Numbered from the stretch's first letter, positions 35,509 through 45,100 are shown. The stretch: 64,000 nt of DNA from Flavobacteriales bacterium (GCA_016703005.1 JADJCX010000031.1:102404-166403), one strand, 5' to 3'. Numbers and translations are program-made. The notes: a model not told the origin generated them from the sequence alone.

Positions 35509-36468
35509 CTATGCCACGCCCCCCGCTGCCCTTCGCAATCGGTCGTTGATCGCGCGTCCTAGACCTTCTTCCGGAAAGACTTCCGCGAGGATCAGATCCA
35601 CATGGCTGCTGTCCAGTCTTCGCAACGCTGCGAAAAGCCCTCTGGCGGCTTCATGCAGATCGCCCGAAGGGGAGAGCACCTCATTGATCGCGGCACCGTG
35701 ATCTTGCGAGAAGCTGATGACGCCGATGCGCTTACCCTGGTGCGTCCGCATCAGATCCGGTACATCGCCAACGATCACGCGCTTGCGTGGGGCGTAGTGG
35801 CTCAGCAGCATGCCAGGCGACCTCACCCCCGGCCCCTCGCCCAAGGAGTGGGGAGTGGTGGTGCTTACCGGCCCGATCAACGCTTCGATCTCCTCCACCG
35901 GAATACCACCTGCGCGGTAGAGCACCGGCACGGGTTCGAATCCGATGATCGTGCTTTCAACCCCCACGCTACACGGCCCACCATCGAGGATGTACGGCAC
36001 TTGTTCGCCGAGCTGATCCGCAACATGCTGCGCCGTTGTGGGGCTCACATAGCCGAAAGGATTGGCACTTGGTGCCGCCAGTGGAAAGTCGAGTGAGCGC
36101 AGCAATTCGAGCGTGAGCGGATGTGCAGGCATGCGCACACCGACCGTATCGAGCCCACTTGTAACAATGTCCGGTACGCGTTGTTGCTTCGGTAATACCA
36201 ACGTGAGGGGCCCCGGCCAGAAGCGATCGATGAGTGCCCGCGCTTCTGGTGGAATGTCCTTCGCCACATCGCGCACCTGTTCCTTACGGCCAATGTGTAC
36301 GATCAACGGGTCGAAGCTGGGACGCTGCTTCACCTCGAAGACCTTCAGCACGGCATCAACATCAAAGGCATTCGCCGCCAACCCATATACCGTTTCGGTG
36401 GGAATTGCGACGACATCACCGTGCTCGAGCAGGTATTGGGCGCGTTCCAGGCCGACACCGATGGTCAT
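35509..36468 (-). CDS. tsaC: L-threonylcarbamoyladenylate synthase (Sua5/YrdC/TsaC)
   Basis: 319 residues from ATG 36468 (MTIGVGLERAQYLLEHG). It makes threonylcarbamoyl-AMP for the t6A37 tRNA modification. YrdC domain: VVAIPTETVYGLAANAFD, KQRPSFDPLIVHI, WPGPLTLVL, and APSANPFGYVSPTTAQHV (SAN motif). A Sua5 domain follows (LLSHYAPRKRVIVGD to the end). The linker contains TTTPHSLGEGPGVRSPG, produced by an in-frame insertion of an interspersed GC-rich repeat at 35821-35861. The 3-base overlap with the HepT gene start region (36465-36468) places it directly downstream. Confidence 0.92.
   Translation of the reverse strand: MTIGVGLERAQYLLEHGDVVAIPTETVYGLAANAFDVDAVLKVFEVKQRPSFDPLIVHIGRKEQVRDVAKDIPPEARALIDRFWPGPLTLVLPKQQRVPDIVTSGLDTVGVRMPAHPLTLELLRSLDFPLAAPSANPFGYVSPTTAQHVADQLGEQVPYILDGGPCSVGVESTIIGFEPVPVLYRAGGIPVEEIEALIGPVSTTTPHSLGEGPGVRSPGMLLSHYAPRKRVIVGDVPDLMRTHQGKRIGVISFSQDHGAAINEVLSPSGDLHEAARGLFAALRRLDSSHVDLILAEVFPEEGLGRAINDRLRRAAGGVA
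35821..35861. repeat. Interspersed GC-rich repeat inside tsaC
   Basis: CCTCACCCCCGGCCCCTCGC followed by CCAAGGAGTGGGGAGTGG has the form of the short palindromic CTC..GGGGCCGGGGGTGAGG repeats scattered through many Bacteroidota genomes, usually between genes. Here it keeps the reading frame and encodes the linker between the YrdC and Sua5 domains. Confidence 0.55.
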
Positions 36469-36803
36469 GGCTGCTTGCGGCGCATGATGGCCTCCTTCAA
36501 CAACGGGAGATGCTTCATCAAGATGGGCCAAACGAATTCATCCTCGATCGTCTCGTAAGAGTGGATCAGGCGGTTACGGAAAGAAACGATGCGATCCGCT
36601 TCGGGTATCATGTGTGCGCTGTCCAGCTTCCGTATGTTATTGACCGCCTCGCCAATGATGCCGAGTTGCCGCTCCACAGCGCTTTTCACCAGATCATGCT
36701 TCCGGTAATCACTGATCGAGGTCACTTTGCCCTGTTCGAGGAAGGCCTCGATCAAGCCAATGGCCCTGAGCGCATCATCATAGTAAGCCTCCGCTCGATC
36801 CAT
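36465..36803 (-). CDS. HepT-like ribonuclease toxin (DUF86)
   Basis: 112 residues, all helical. The family's RNase motif R-x4-6-H-x-Y appears as RNRLIHSYE near residue 76, and the N-terminal part ERQLGIIGEAVNNIRK is typical of HepT. HepT proteins are HEPN-fold toxins neutralised by AMP transfer from MntA. The MntA gene lies immediately upstream on the same strand and, once its frame is corrected, overlaps this start by 26 bases. Confidence 0.88.
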   Translation of the reverse strand: MDRAEAYYDDALRAIGLIEAFLEQGKVTSISDYRKHDLVKSAVERQLGIIGEAVNNIRKLDSAHMIPEADRIVSFRNRLIHSYETIEDEFVWPILMKHLPLLKEAIMRRKQP

Positions 36804-37103
36804 CGTAGATCAGCTGTTTGCCGGCCTCAATGCTTCTGCGTCGCACCGGGTTCTTAACCTGAGAGGTGGTGAGCAGGTCAACTCGCCGTTGCAGCAAATC
36901 TTCCATTCGGTCCCAGAAAGACCATAGGCGTTCGCCGGTCTCGACGGGTTCCCTTGCTCCACTTCCACGATCAAGTCGACATCGCTATGCTTGGTAAAAG
37001 GACCATGAACGGATGAACCGAACGCGTACAGCTTCACCACGCGGTGCTGTTGGCACAGGCCAATGAAACGCTGGCGCTGTTGTTCGATGAGATCCTTGAT
37101 CAT
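36778..37103 (-). CDS. MntA-like nucleotidyltransferase antitoxin, frameshifted
   Basis: ATG 37103: MIKDLIEQQRQRFIGLCQQH, then FGSSVHGPFTKHSDVDLIVE, the GSx...SDxDL minimal nucleotidyltransferase motif with its two metal Asp. After EQGN one base is missing (GGGAACCCGTC for GGGAACCCCGTC). With it restored the frame reads PVETGERLWSFWDRMEDLLQ, RRVDLLTTSQVKNPVRRRSI, IEAGKQLIYDG and stops at 36778-36780, a normal MntA end. As read, the frame stops at 36810 with an unrelated tail. The protein AMPylates HepT to silence it. Confidence 0.82.
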
Positions 37104-37112
37104 GGGGCCAAG

Positions 37113-37814
37113 TTAGCGTGACACCTGCACGGGCCTGCCTTCCATGCCGAAGTAGTGCGCGTAGCATTGATTCACCCAATGGTTTGGATCATCGTGCAGT
37201 TCATAGAGCGGAAGGCTCAGCGGCGGGTCCATGGTGGCGGGTAGCATAACAAGCGAATTGCTGATGCGCGCTTGTTCCAACAGGGAGTAGCGGTGTTCCA
37301 TTTGTCCATCGAAGCGTGCAGCTCGGCCAGTAACAAGGTCGCGGGCAGTGTCGCCGCCGTTGCCGTCGAGGTTCAATAGCAGAATAAGTGCGACGCCCAG
37401 CAGACCAACAACGACCGGCGAAAGTCGAGGCAACACGTTCCAACGCTTGCTGAAAACGTGTACATCCCAAGCCGTGAGGTTGATGAACCACAACAGGAGG
37501 AAGAAGCAATACGCCACGTTCATGGTGCGGTGTTGCCCGAGAATTCCGGTACCCCAGTAGGCTGGGAAGGCGCACAGGAAGATGACGGCCAAAAGCGCGG
37601 TCGAGGTCATCCATGGGTTCAGTCCAAAGGCCCGTGCGAAGCGCAGTTCCGTTGTCGCCAGTCGACGGCTCAGCGGCAGGTAAAATGCTGAACACACCAG
37701 CAGTGCTGGATCGATGGCCCAAGTGAGTGCGAAGCGGCCGGTTTGGAGCAGACTCCACCACAAAGAATGGAGCGCATCGTGGGCGTCAGCGAACAATGCA
37801 GCTGCGCACCGCAT
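37113..37814 (-). CDS. Multi-pass membrane protein, C-terminal part (frameshifted)
   Basis: Seven or so hydrophobic helices (TSTALLAVIFLCAFPAYWG, VAYCFFLLLWFINLTAWDV, LSPVVVGLLGVALILLLNL) and a soluble tail ending HYFGMEGRPVQVSR. The true continuation from the upstream piece enters near 37795 with ALFADAHDALHSLWWSLLQT; an extra T in CAGCTGCA breaks the join. See the N-terminal part for family. Confidence 0.7.
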   Translation of the reverse strand: MRCAAALFADAHDALHSLWWSLLQTGRFALTWAIDPALLVCSAFYLPLSRRLATTELRFARAFGLNPWMTSTALLAVIFLCAFPAYWGTGILGQHRTMNVAYCFFLLLWFINLTAWDVHVFSKRWNVLPRLSPVVVGLLGVALILLLNLDGNGGDTARDLVTGRAARFDGQMEHRYSLLEQARISNSLVMLPATMDPPLSLPLYELHDDPNHWVNQCYAHYFGMEGRPVQVSR

Positions 37815-38520
37815 TGCCCGGCGCGAGTATCACGACGCATGCACAAGCGATCACCAACAGGAGCTTCCACCACTTGCGTGCACGCGAACCCGTAGCGCTG
37901 GCACGTGGAAGGAGCATCGCCGCACCGTGAAGCGCGACCATCAGCACCATATGTACTTCGCTGCTGCCAATGATCGCGATGATCAACAGTGCATCGACAA
38001 GAGAACGGAAGAGACTTGTTTCCCGTGCAGAACGATCGCGCACCAGTCGCGCCAAGTGGAACAGGAACAACGCGTTGCCGAGCTGATAGGTAACGCCCCC
38101 GGTGTACCAGTAAAAGCCTTCACCCATGTTGGGCATGCCGTGTATGAAGAGCGAGAGGAAAACCAATGCCCCGGCCATTTGTTCCCGCGCGGTCAGCGTT
38201 TCCCGGGCCAACGAGCGGATCAATACGAACGCAGCCACCGCCGTGAGCAGTACGAGCATCACCGGCACCGACCGATACAGCCACAACGCATCGAGCCCGA
38301 GCACCAACGGCCCCTTGCCAACAAGCACATTCGAGAAGTACCGACCGTTCCAGTTCAGGTATTCGCCCTGCAGCCAAGGAAGCAGATCGCGGGTGATGCC
38401 TTGATGCGCATAGCTCCAATCGTCGGCCATAGGGTGGCAATAGCGCGCCAGCCACACATACTTCAGCAGCGATGCTGCGAGCAGGATGAAGAAAGCGGTG
38501 AGGACGGCGCGGCGGGACAT
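37786..38520 (-). CDS. Multi-pass membrane protein, N-terminal part (DUF6056-like, frameshifted)
   Basis: ATG 38520: MSRRAVLTAFFILLAASLLK with a first helix, then WLARYCHPMADDWSYAHQGI and NWNGRYFSNVLVGKGPLVLG. A short acidic loop after TM1 (ADD) followed by NGR and more helices is the layout of DUF6056 and related glycosyltransferase-like C-type membrane proteins, where the acidic pair is catalytic. The whole gene is about 468 residues with ten or more helices. It may act on polyprenyl-linked sugars, but no glycosylation genes are adjacent, so this is a fold-level guess. Confidence 0.7.
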   Translation of the reverse strand: MSRRAVLTAFFILLAASLLKYVWLARYCHPMADDWSYAHQGITRDLLPWLQGEYLNWNGRYFSNVLVGKGPLVLGLDALWLYRSVPVMLVLLTAVAAFVLIRSLARETLTAREQMAGALVFLSLFIHGMPNMGEGFYWYTGGVTYQLGNALFLFHLARLVRDRSARETSLFRSLVDALLIIAIIGSSEVHMVLMVALHGAAMLLPRASATGSRARKWWKLLLVIACACVVILAPGNAVRSCIVR

Positions 38521-38728
38521 GTTTTCGCCCGTCGATGAACGGGATGCGTTGCAAGATCAGCAATGACCAAGGAAGGCTTGTGGTTCGATCTCACATGGAT
38601 CTCACCATAACGATCAACCGTAATGTGCAGGGAGCATTGACCACCGATCATGTTGAGGAAAGCATAAGACGGTCGATCCTCGCGGGCAAGGTCATAAGGG
38701 GTGTTTTGCGCACCCAACAACACAACCC

Positions 38729-40588
38729 ATGTACACGTCATTCCTACGGCTTGGAAGAGCATTCGCCCCGACACGGGATGCTCTCATTCATTTCGCCATT
38801 CTGGCGGGATTGCTTTCGCTTGCGAGCATTGCGCGCGCCCAGATCAACATCAGCCATCTGAGCACTTATGCCACCGGCAGCTACAATACAGCCGCCGCTG
38901 AGATCGTCACCTATGATGCCGTGAACGATCGCATCTTCTTCGTGAACGCGCAGTTGAACCAGGTGGTGGCATTGGATGCGAGCAACCCTGCAGCGCCGAC
39001 GCTCGCCTTCACGCTGCCCATGGCCGCGTACGGTGCCAGCGCGAACAGTGTAGCTGTGGTGCCCGGTGGCATCGCCGTGGCCGTGGAAGCCAACACCAAG
39101 ACCGACCCCGGCACAGCGGTCTTCTTTAATGCCAGCGGCGTATTCCTCAGCCAGTTGACGGTGGGGGCGTTGCCCGACATGATCACCGTAACGCCCGATG
39201 GCACCAAGGTGCTCGTGGCGAACGAAGGCGAGCCGAACACCGCTTACACTATAGACCCTTTTGGCACGGTAAGCGTGATCGACATCACCGGCGGCCTGGC
39301 CACGTTGACGGCCGCGAACGTGACGACGATCGACTTCAGTGCGTACACCCCGGCGATGATCCCCGGTGTGCGCATCTTCGGTCCGGGTGCTTCCGTGGCG
39401 CAGGACATGGAGCCGGAGTACATCACCGTGAGCGATGACTCCCAGAAGGCGTATGTGGCCTGCCAGGAGAACAACGCCGTTGTGCGTATCAACCTCGCGA
39501 CCAATACCATCGAACAGATCACGGCGCTGGGTTACAAAGACCACAGCCTCGCCGGCAACGGCCTCGATGCCAGTGACAGCCCTACGGGGATCAACATAGC
39601 CACCTGGCCGGTGCGTGGCCTGTACATGCCCGATGCTATAGATAGCTATACCGTGGGCGGACAGACGTATGTGGTCTATGCCAACGAGGGGGATGCGCGT
39701 GAGTACACGCCCCTCAATGAACCACGCCGTATCGGCAATGCCGCATACGTGCTCGACCCCACCGTGTTCCCGAACGCAGCCACGCTGAAGACGAACGCCA
39801 ACCTCGGCCGCTTGAACGCCACCATCTCCAGCGGTGATATTGATACCGATGGCGATTACGACGAGATCTATGTGTTCGGTTCGCGCTCGTTCACCATCCG
39901 CGATGCCAACGGTGTGATCGTGTACGACAGCGGCGATGACTTCGAGCAGATCACCGCTGCAGCTCTTGCGACCAACTTCAACTGCAACAACAGCGCGAAC
40001 GGGACCTTCGACACGCGCAGTGATGACAAGGGCCCCGAGCCCGAAGCGGTGGTCCTTGGCAAGGTCGGCAGCCAGACCTACGCCTTCATCGGCCTGGAGC
40101 GCATCGGCGGCGTGATGGTGTATGATGTAACGATCCCCGCCGCACCGGTCTTTGTCCAATACCTCAACCACCGCAACTTCGCCGGTAACGCAGCGGCTGG
40201 CACCGCACTGGACCTCGGCGTTGAGAGCATCGTCTTCGTAAGCGAGGCTCAGAGCCCGGACGGCAAGCCGTTCATCATCACCAGCAACGAGATCAGCGGA
40301 ACGGTTTCGCTCTTCCGCATCAGCGGCCCGGCATACACGGGCTGCAGCAGCACACAGGATCCATACCTGAACCCCCTGGGTGCAGGCAACACCACCACCT
40401 CGATCCTCACCGTGGGTGATGTGGTCGGCGGTTACGACCTGGTGAGCATCCCTCATGGTCTGGGTGCTTATGACAACAACAACGGCACCTTCACCCTGTT
40501 GGTGAACCATGAGCTGGGCCCCACCTTGGGCACCACTCGTGCGCACGGCTTCGCCGGTTCGTTCGTGTGCAGAGCGGCAGCGACCTGA
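38729..40588 (+). CDS. Choice-of-anchor I protein with start of DUF839/PhoX module (frameshifted giant gene)
   Basis: ATG 38729 opens a signal peptide (ALIHFAILAGLLSLASIARA, then QINI). Residues 40-530 form a beta-propeller-like choice-of-anchor I domain: VTYDAVNDRIFFVNAQLNQV, VTPDGTKVLVANEGEPNTAY, EPEYITVSDDSQKAYVACQE, VYANEGDAREYTPLNEPRRI. From GPAYTGCSSTQDPYLNPLGA the first DUF839 module begins (YDNNNGTFTLLVNHELG, TTRAHGFAGSF). There the frame is lost at about 40565. Compared with the second module, 34 bases encoding most of ESKWVINKSDL are missing. Exported protein; likely the N-terminal third of one polypeptide of about 2,100 residues. Confidence 0.85.
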   Translation: MYTSFLRLGRAFAPTRDALIHFAILAGLLSLASIARAQINISHLSTYATGSYNTAAAEIVTYDAVNDRIFFVNAQLNQVVALDASNPAAPTLAFTLPMAAYGASANSVAVVPGGIAVAVEANTKTDPGTAVFFNASGVFLSQLTVGALPDMITVTPDGTKVLVANEGEPNTAYTIDPFGTVSVIDITGGLATLTAANVTTIDFSAYTPAMIPGVRIFGPGASVAQDMEPEYITVSDDSQKAYVACQENNAVVRINLATNTIEQITALGYKDHSLAGNGLDASDSPTGINIATWPVRGLYMPDAIDSYTVGGQTYVVYANEGDAREYTPLNEPRRIGNAAYVLDPTVFPNAATLKTNANLGRLNATISSGDIDTDGDYDEIYVFGSRSFTIRDANGVIVYDSGDDFEQITAAALATNFNCNNSANGTFDTRSDDKGPEPEAVVLGKVGSQTYAFIGLERIGGVMVYDVTIPAAPVFVQYLNHRNFAGNAAAGTALDLGVESIVFVSEAQSPDGKPFIITSNEISGTVSLFRISGPAYTGCSSTQDPYLNPLGAGNTTTSILTVGDVVGGYDLVSIPHGLGAYDNNNGTFTLLVNHELGPTLGTTRAHGFAGSFVCRAAAT

Positions 40589-43500
40589 TCACCACCCTGC
40601 TCACTTGGAACGGCTCGTCCTTCGTGCCAGCCACGGCCCCCATCGGCCGCCTGTGCTCGGGTGACCTGCCTGCAACAAGCGCCTTCTACAACGCTGGTAC
40701 CGGCAAGGGTACCACCGAGCGCATCTTCATGAGCGGAGAGGAAGTGGGAGCCGAGGGTCGTGCCTTCGCGCACATCGCCACCGGCACCAACGCTGGCACC
40801 TCCTACGAACTGCCTTACCTGGGCAAGTTCAGCTGGGAGAACACATTGGCCAACCCGGCCACCGGCGACAAGACCGTGGTGGTGGGTACGGACGATACGA
40901 CCCCCGGCCAGGTGTATGTGTACATCGGCACCAAGCAAAGCACGGGCAACGAGATCCAGAAGGCGGGCCTGCAGAACGGCAAGCTCCTCGGTATCAAGGT
41001 CACCGGCATCGCTCTGGAAACCGCTGCCACCTTCCCCGGTGTAAGCACACCCTTCACGCTGTTCGACCTGGGCTTCGTGCAGAACACCACCGGCGCTGCA
41101 TTGCAGACTGCCAGTGTGGCCAACGGCGTCACCGAGTTCCTGCGTCCGGAGGATGCCCATTGGGATCCTTCCAACCCGAGCGATCTGTACTTCGTGACCA
41201 CCGCCAGCTTCACCGGCCCAAGCCGCCTCTACAAGGTGAGCTTCACGGACATCCTCCAGCCTGAGCTGGGTGGAACCATCGTGGCACTGCTCGACGGTAC
41301 CGAAGGCCAGAAGATGATGGACAACATGACCGTGGACCAGCGCGGTGGCATCTACATCCAGGAGGATCCGGGCAACCAGGCCCACATCGCCAAGTTGTGG
41401 AAGTATGAGATCGCCACCGACGTGCTCACCCAAGTTGGTTACGCCGACAGCGCACGCTTCATCACCGGTGCACCCCTGTTCCTTACACAGGACGAGGAGC
41501 ACAGCGGCATCATCGACATGCAGGACATCCTGGGCAAGGGCCGCTACCTGTTCAACGTACAGGCGCACTACGGCATCCCCGGTGAACTGGTGGAAGGTGG
41601 CCAACTGCTGGAGTTCGCAACGGGCGATACCGCACAGGCTTGTGTGCCTGCGCTGATCACATCGATCACCGGCGCGCAAACGATCGACTACACTGACACG
41701 CTGGCCCTGAACGTGGCCGCTTCCGGAACACTCCCGCTCACCTACATCTGGAGCGGTAACGTCAGCTTCCTCTTCGGCAGCAGCAGCGCCAGTGCATTGG
41801 TTGACAACGCCATCACCGGCAGCTACACCGTAACGGTGACCAACGCTTGCGGCACCGACAACGATGCCGTGGCGGTAACTGTTGACGGCCCGGCATACAC
41901 CGGCTGCAGCAGTTCACAAAGCCCCTATCTCAAGCCCATCGGCGCAGGCCGCACCACCACCTCGATCCTCACCGTGGGTGACCTGATCGGTGGTTATGAT
42001 ATGGTCGGTATCCCTGATGGCATGGGTGCATACGACAACAACAACGGCACCTTCACCCTGCTGCTGAACCATGAGCTGGGCGCCACCTTGGGCACCACTC
42101 GTGCGCACGGCTTCGCCGGTTCGTTCGAGAGCAAGTGGGTCATCAACAAGAGCGACCTCTGTGTACAGAGCGGTGGCGACCTGATCACCACGCTGCTGAC
42201 CTGGAACGGCTCGTCCTTCGTGCCAGCCACGGCCCCCATCGGCCGCCTGTGCTCAGGTGATCTGCCTCCTGTAAGTGCCTTCTACAATGCCGGTACCGGC
42301 AAGGGCACGCAAGAGCGCATCTTCATGAGTGGCGAGGAAGTGGGAGCCGAGGGTCGTGCCTTCGCCCACATCAGCTCGGGCACCAACGCTGGAACCTCCT
42401 ACGAACTCCCTTACCTGGGCAAGTTCAGCTGGGAGAACACATTGGCCAACCCGGCCACGGGCGACAAGACCGTGGTGGTGGGTACGGACGATACGACCCC
42501 CGGCCAGGTGTATGTGTACATCGGCACCAAGCAGAGCACGGGTAACGAGATCCAGAAGGCAGGCCTGCAGAACGGCAAGCTCTTCGGCATCAAGGTCACC
42601 GGCATCGCTCTGGAAACCGCTGGCACCTTCCCCGGTGTAAGCACACCCTTCACGCTGTTCGATCTTGGCTTCGTGCAGAACACGACGGGCGCTGCCCTGC
42701 AGTCTGCCAGCGTGGCCAACGGCGTTACCGAGTTCCTGCGTCCGGAGGATGCCCATTGGGATCCCTCCAACCCGAACGTGCTGTACTTCGTGACCACCGC
42801 CAGCTTCACCGGCCCAAGCCGTCTGTACAAGGCAACCTTCACCGACATCTTCAACCCTGAACTGGGTGGGACCATCGTGGCCCTGCTCGATGGAACCGAA
42901 GGACAGAAGATGATGGACAACATGACCGTGGATCAGCGCGGAGGCATCTACATCCAGGAAGATCCCGGTAACCAGACGCACATCGCCAAGCTGTGGAAGT
43001 ACGATATCGCCACCGACGTGCTCGCCCAAGTGGGTTACGCCGACAGCGCTCGGTTCATCACCGGTGCACCCCTGTTCCTGACACAGGACGAGGAGCACAG
43101 CGGCATCATCGACATGCAGGACATCCTGGGCAAGGGCCGCTACCTGTTCAACGTACAGGCGCACTACGGCATCCCCGGCGAACTGGTGGAAGGTGGTCAG
43201 CTGCTGGAGTTCGCAACGAGCGATACCATTGCGCCTTGCGTACCAGCATTGATCACGGCGATCACCGATACCACCGCCCTGTGCGGCATCGACACCTTGG
43301 AGTTGAACGGTGCAGCCAGCGGCACACTGCCCTTGAGCTATAACTGGAGCGGCACCGGTAGCTACCTCTTCGGCAACACCTCGGCCAGTGCTCTTGTAAC
43401 AGGGGCGGCCAGCGGCTTCTACATCCATACTGTAACCAACGCCTGCGGTACGGCGGTGGACACGGTGGTGGTGACTGTGGCGCCGCAGATCACTTACTAT

Positions 43501-45051
43501 GCTGACGTGGATGGCGACGGCTTCGGTGACCCTGCAGTGGACAGCCTGAGCTGCACACAGCCTGTAGGCTACGTTGCCGACAACACGGACAACTGCCCTG
43601 CGGTGGTTGGTTTGATCGGCAGCACCTGCGATGATGGCAATGCCAACACCACAGGCGACGTGATCGATGCGAACTGTGTTTGCGCAGGTACACCGGTGCC
43701 GTGCAATGGCAACGAGGTGTCCTTCGTGTTGACCACGGACGCCAGCGCGAACGAGACCAGCTGGGATATCGTGGTGTTCGGCACCAACAACGTTGTGTGC
43801 AGTGGCAGCGGTTATTCGAACTTGAGCACTATTACCGAGCAGTGCTGCTTGGCTGATGGTTGCTATGACCTGCGCGTGTTCGACAGCTTCGGCGATGGCA
43901 TCATCCCCGGCGGCTTTGTACTTCGCGATGAGAACAACAACCGCATCCTGGACAATGTGAACGACGGCATCTTCGGCACGGTGAGCAAAGCACCGGGCGG
44001 GTTCTGTCTGCCACTTGGAACCGACCAACTTACCGTTGCGACCTGCGATCAGGAAGCACTGTCGAGTGCGAGCGTGATCCAAGCCGTGGTAAACCCTGCG
44101 GTATCGGCCCAACTCGGTATCAGCAACGCTACGAGCGGATACCAGTTCTGGATCTTCAACCCCGATGGCGGATACAGCCGCACGATCTTCAAGAGCATCG
44201 CTTCCCCGGGTGTCGGCTATCCCGCGGGCACACCCGTGGCACAGCGTCCAGCGTACCTGAAGCTGAGCAGCATGGTTACCTCACCGGTCCCGGGCTTCAC
44301 GTTGCTGAACGTGCGTGTACGCTCGCGTGTGAACGGACTGTACAGCGCATACGGACCAGCGTGCCGCATGAAGCTCGACCCATTGGGCAACTGCACAACC
44401 ACCCAATTGGTGGACAACACGCAGAGCAACCAACATAGCTGCGGAGTGTCGGGCAAAGTCGTCAACAACATGGACAAGATCTACGCGAACGTCGTGGCCG
44501 GTGCGAACAAGTACCAGTTCCGGTTCGAGAACGCGACCGAAGGCTATGTGCGCAACATCGCATCAACGACAAATGCCCTTACGCTGAACAAATGGGCTAC
44601 GGCGCCTTTGCTCTGCGGCACGTTCACGTACGACGTTACGGTGCGTGTGAGTTTCGATGGTGGTACCAGCTACTGCCCTTACGGGGCGGTCTGCACGGTG
44701 GGCATCACCAACAATGCACCCAACCCCTGCACGGCACCATTCCAAGGTGGCGGCGGCAACCTCAACAGCTTGGTTGACGGAACGCGTGCGAGCGATCTGG
44801 CGATCTGGCCGAACCCGACCCGTGATGGTCGTGTAACGATCGAACTGGAGGCCATCGCCCCCGGAACGAAAGAGGTGACGATCACGGTGTTCGACCTGTT
44901 CGGGAAGCAGGTGATGGCAAGCACCATTGGTGTTGAGGGTGCCGAGCAATTGAACACGGTGTTGCAGTTGCCTGCGGTCTCCGCCGGACTGTACACGGTT
45001 CAAGTAACCGTCGGTGCGGAGATCCTTACACGTCGACTGGTGGTTGAGTAA
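40567..45051 (+). CDS. Tandem DUF839/PhoX-module surface protein with T9SS sorting domain
   Basis: 1494 residues in this frame. Two DUF839 (PhoX phosphatase-like) modules, about 40570-41640 and 41890-43215, are nearly identical: FMSGEEVGAEGRAFAHI, YELPYLGKFSWENTLANPAT, FLRPEDAHWDPSNP, GGIYIQEDPGNQ, QDEEHSGIIDMQDILG, FNVQAHYGIPGELVEGGQLL. An Ig/PKD-like spacer follows each. Then come YYADVDGDGFGDPAVDSLSC (a DxDxDG calcium-type region), a CUB-like region, a stretch with QFRFENATEGYVRNIA and SFDGGTSYCPYGAVCTVGI, and the T9SS domain LAIWPNPTRDGRVTI to ILTRRLVVE. DUF839 proteins bind calcium and are related to PhoX phosphatases; catalytic competence here is unverified. A strong terminator follows. 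Confidence 0.9.
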   Translation: MQSGSDLITTLLTWNGSSFVPATAPIGRLCSGDLPATSAFYNAGTGKGTTERIFMSGEEVGAEGRAFAHIATGTNAGTSYELPYLGKFSWENTLANPATGDKTVVVGTDDTTPGQVYVYIGTKQSTGNEIQKAGLQNGKLLGIKVTGIALETAATFPGVSTPFTLFDLGFVQNTTGAALQTASVANGVTEFLRPEDAHWDPSNPSDLYFVTTASFTGPSRLYKVSFTDILQPELGGTIVALLDGTEGQKMMDNMTVDQRGGIYIQEDPGNQAHIAKLWKYEIATDVLTQVGYADSARFITGAPLFLTQDEEHSGIIDMQDILGKGRYLFNVQAHYGIPGELVEGGQLLEFATGDTAQACVPALITSITGAQTIDYTDTLALNVAASGTLPLTYIWSGNVSFLFGSSSASALVDNAITGSYTVTVTNACGTDNDAVAVTVDGPAYTGCSSSQSPYLKPIGAGRTTTSILTVGDLIGGYDMVGIPDGMGAYDNNNGTFTLLLNHELGATLGTTRAHGFAGSFESKWVINKSDLCVQSGGDLITTLLTWNGSSFVPATAPIGRLCSGDLPPVSAFYNAGTGKGTQERIFMSGEEVGAEGRAFAHISSGTNAGTSYELPYLGKFSWENTLANPATGDKTVVVGTDDTTPGQVYVYIGTKQSTGNEIQKAGLQNGKLFGIKVTGIALETAGTFPGVSTPFTLFDLGFVQNTTGAALQSASVANGVTEFLRPEDAHWDPSNPNVLYFVTTASFTGPSRLYKATFTDIFNPELGGTIVALLDGTEGQKMMDNMTVDQRGGIYIQEDPGNQTHIAKLWKYDIATDVLAQVGYADSARFITGAPLFLTQDEEHSGIIDMQDILGKGRYLFNVQAHYGIPGELVEGGQLLEFATSDTIAPCVPALITAITDTTALCGIDTLELNGAASGTLPLSYNWSGTGSYLFGNTSASALVTGAASGFYIHTVTNACGTAVDTVVVTVAPQITYYADVDGDGFGDPAVDSLSCTQPVGYVADNTDNCPAVVGLIGSTCDDGNANTTGDVIDANCVCAGTPVPCNGNEVSFVLTTDASANETSWDIVVFGTNNVVCSGSGYSNLSTITEQCCLADGCYDLRVFDSFGDGIIPGGFVLRDENNNRILDNVNDGIFGTVSKAPGGFCLPLGTDQLTVATCDQEALSSASVIQAVVNPAVSAQLGISNATSGYQFWIFNPDGGYSRTIFKSIASPGVGYPAGTPVAQRPAYLKLSSMVTSPVPGFTLLNVRVRSRVNGLYSAYGPACRMKLDPLGNCTTTQLVDNTQSNQHSCGVSGKVVNNMDKIYANVVAGANKYQFRFENATEGYVRNIASTTNALTLNKWATAPLLCGTFTYDVTVRVSFDGGTSYCPYGAVCTVGITNNAPNPCTAPFQGGGGNLNSLVDGTRASDLAIWPNPTRDGRVTIELEAIAPGTKEVTITVFDLFGKQVMASTIGVEGAEQLNTVLQLPAVSAGLYTVQVTVGAEILTRRLVVE

Positions 45052-45070
45052 CTGCACTGAAGCATGAATG

Positions 45071-45100
45071 GGGGCCGTCTCGCAAGAGGCGGCCCCTTTT
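45071..45100 (+). terminator. Intrinsic terminator of the giant T9SS gene
   Basis: GGGGCCGTCTC (45071-45081), loop GCAA, GAGGCGGCCCC (45086-45096), then TTTT. Eleven pairs with one G-U, 20 bases after the stop at 45051. Confidence 0.85.

Noticed and set aside
38463..38774. Minus-strand frame starting MSGRMLFQAVGMTCTWVV
   Set aside because: It overlaps the start of the giant gene and the start of the membrane protein gene, and has no recognisable domain.
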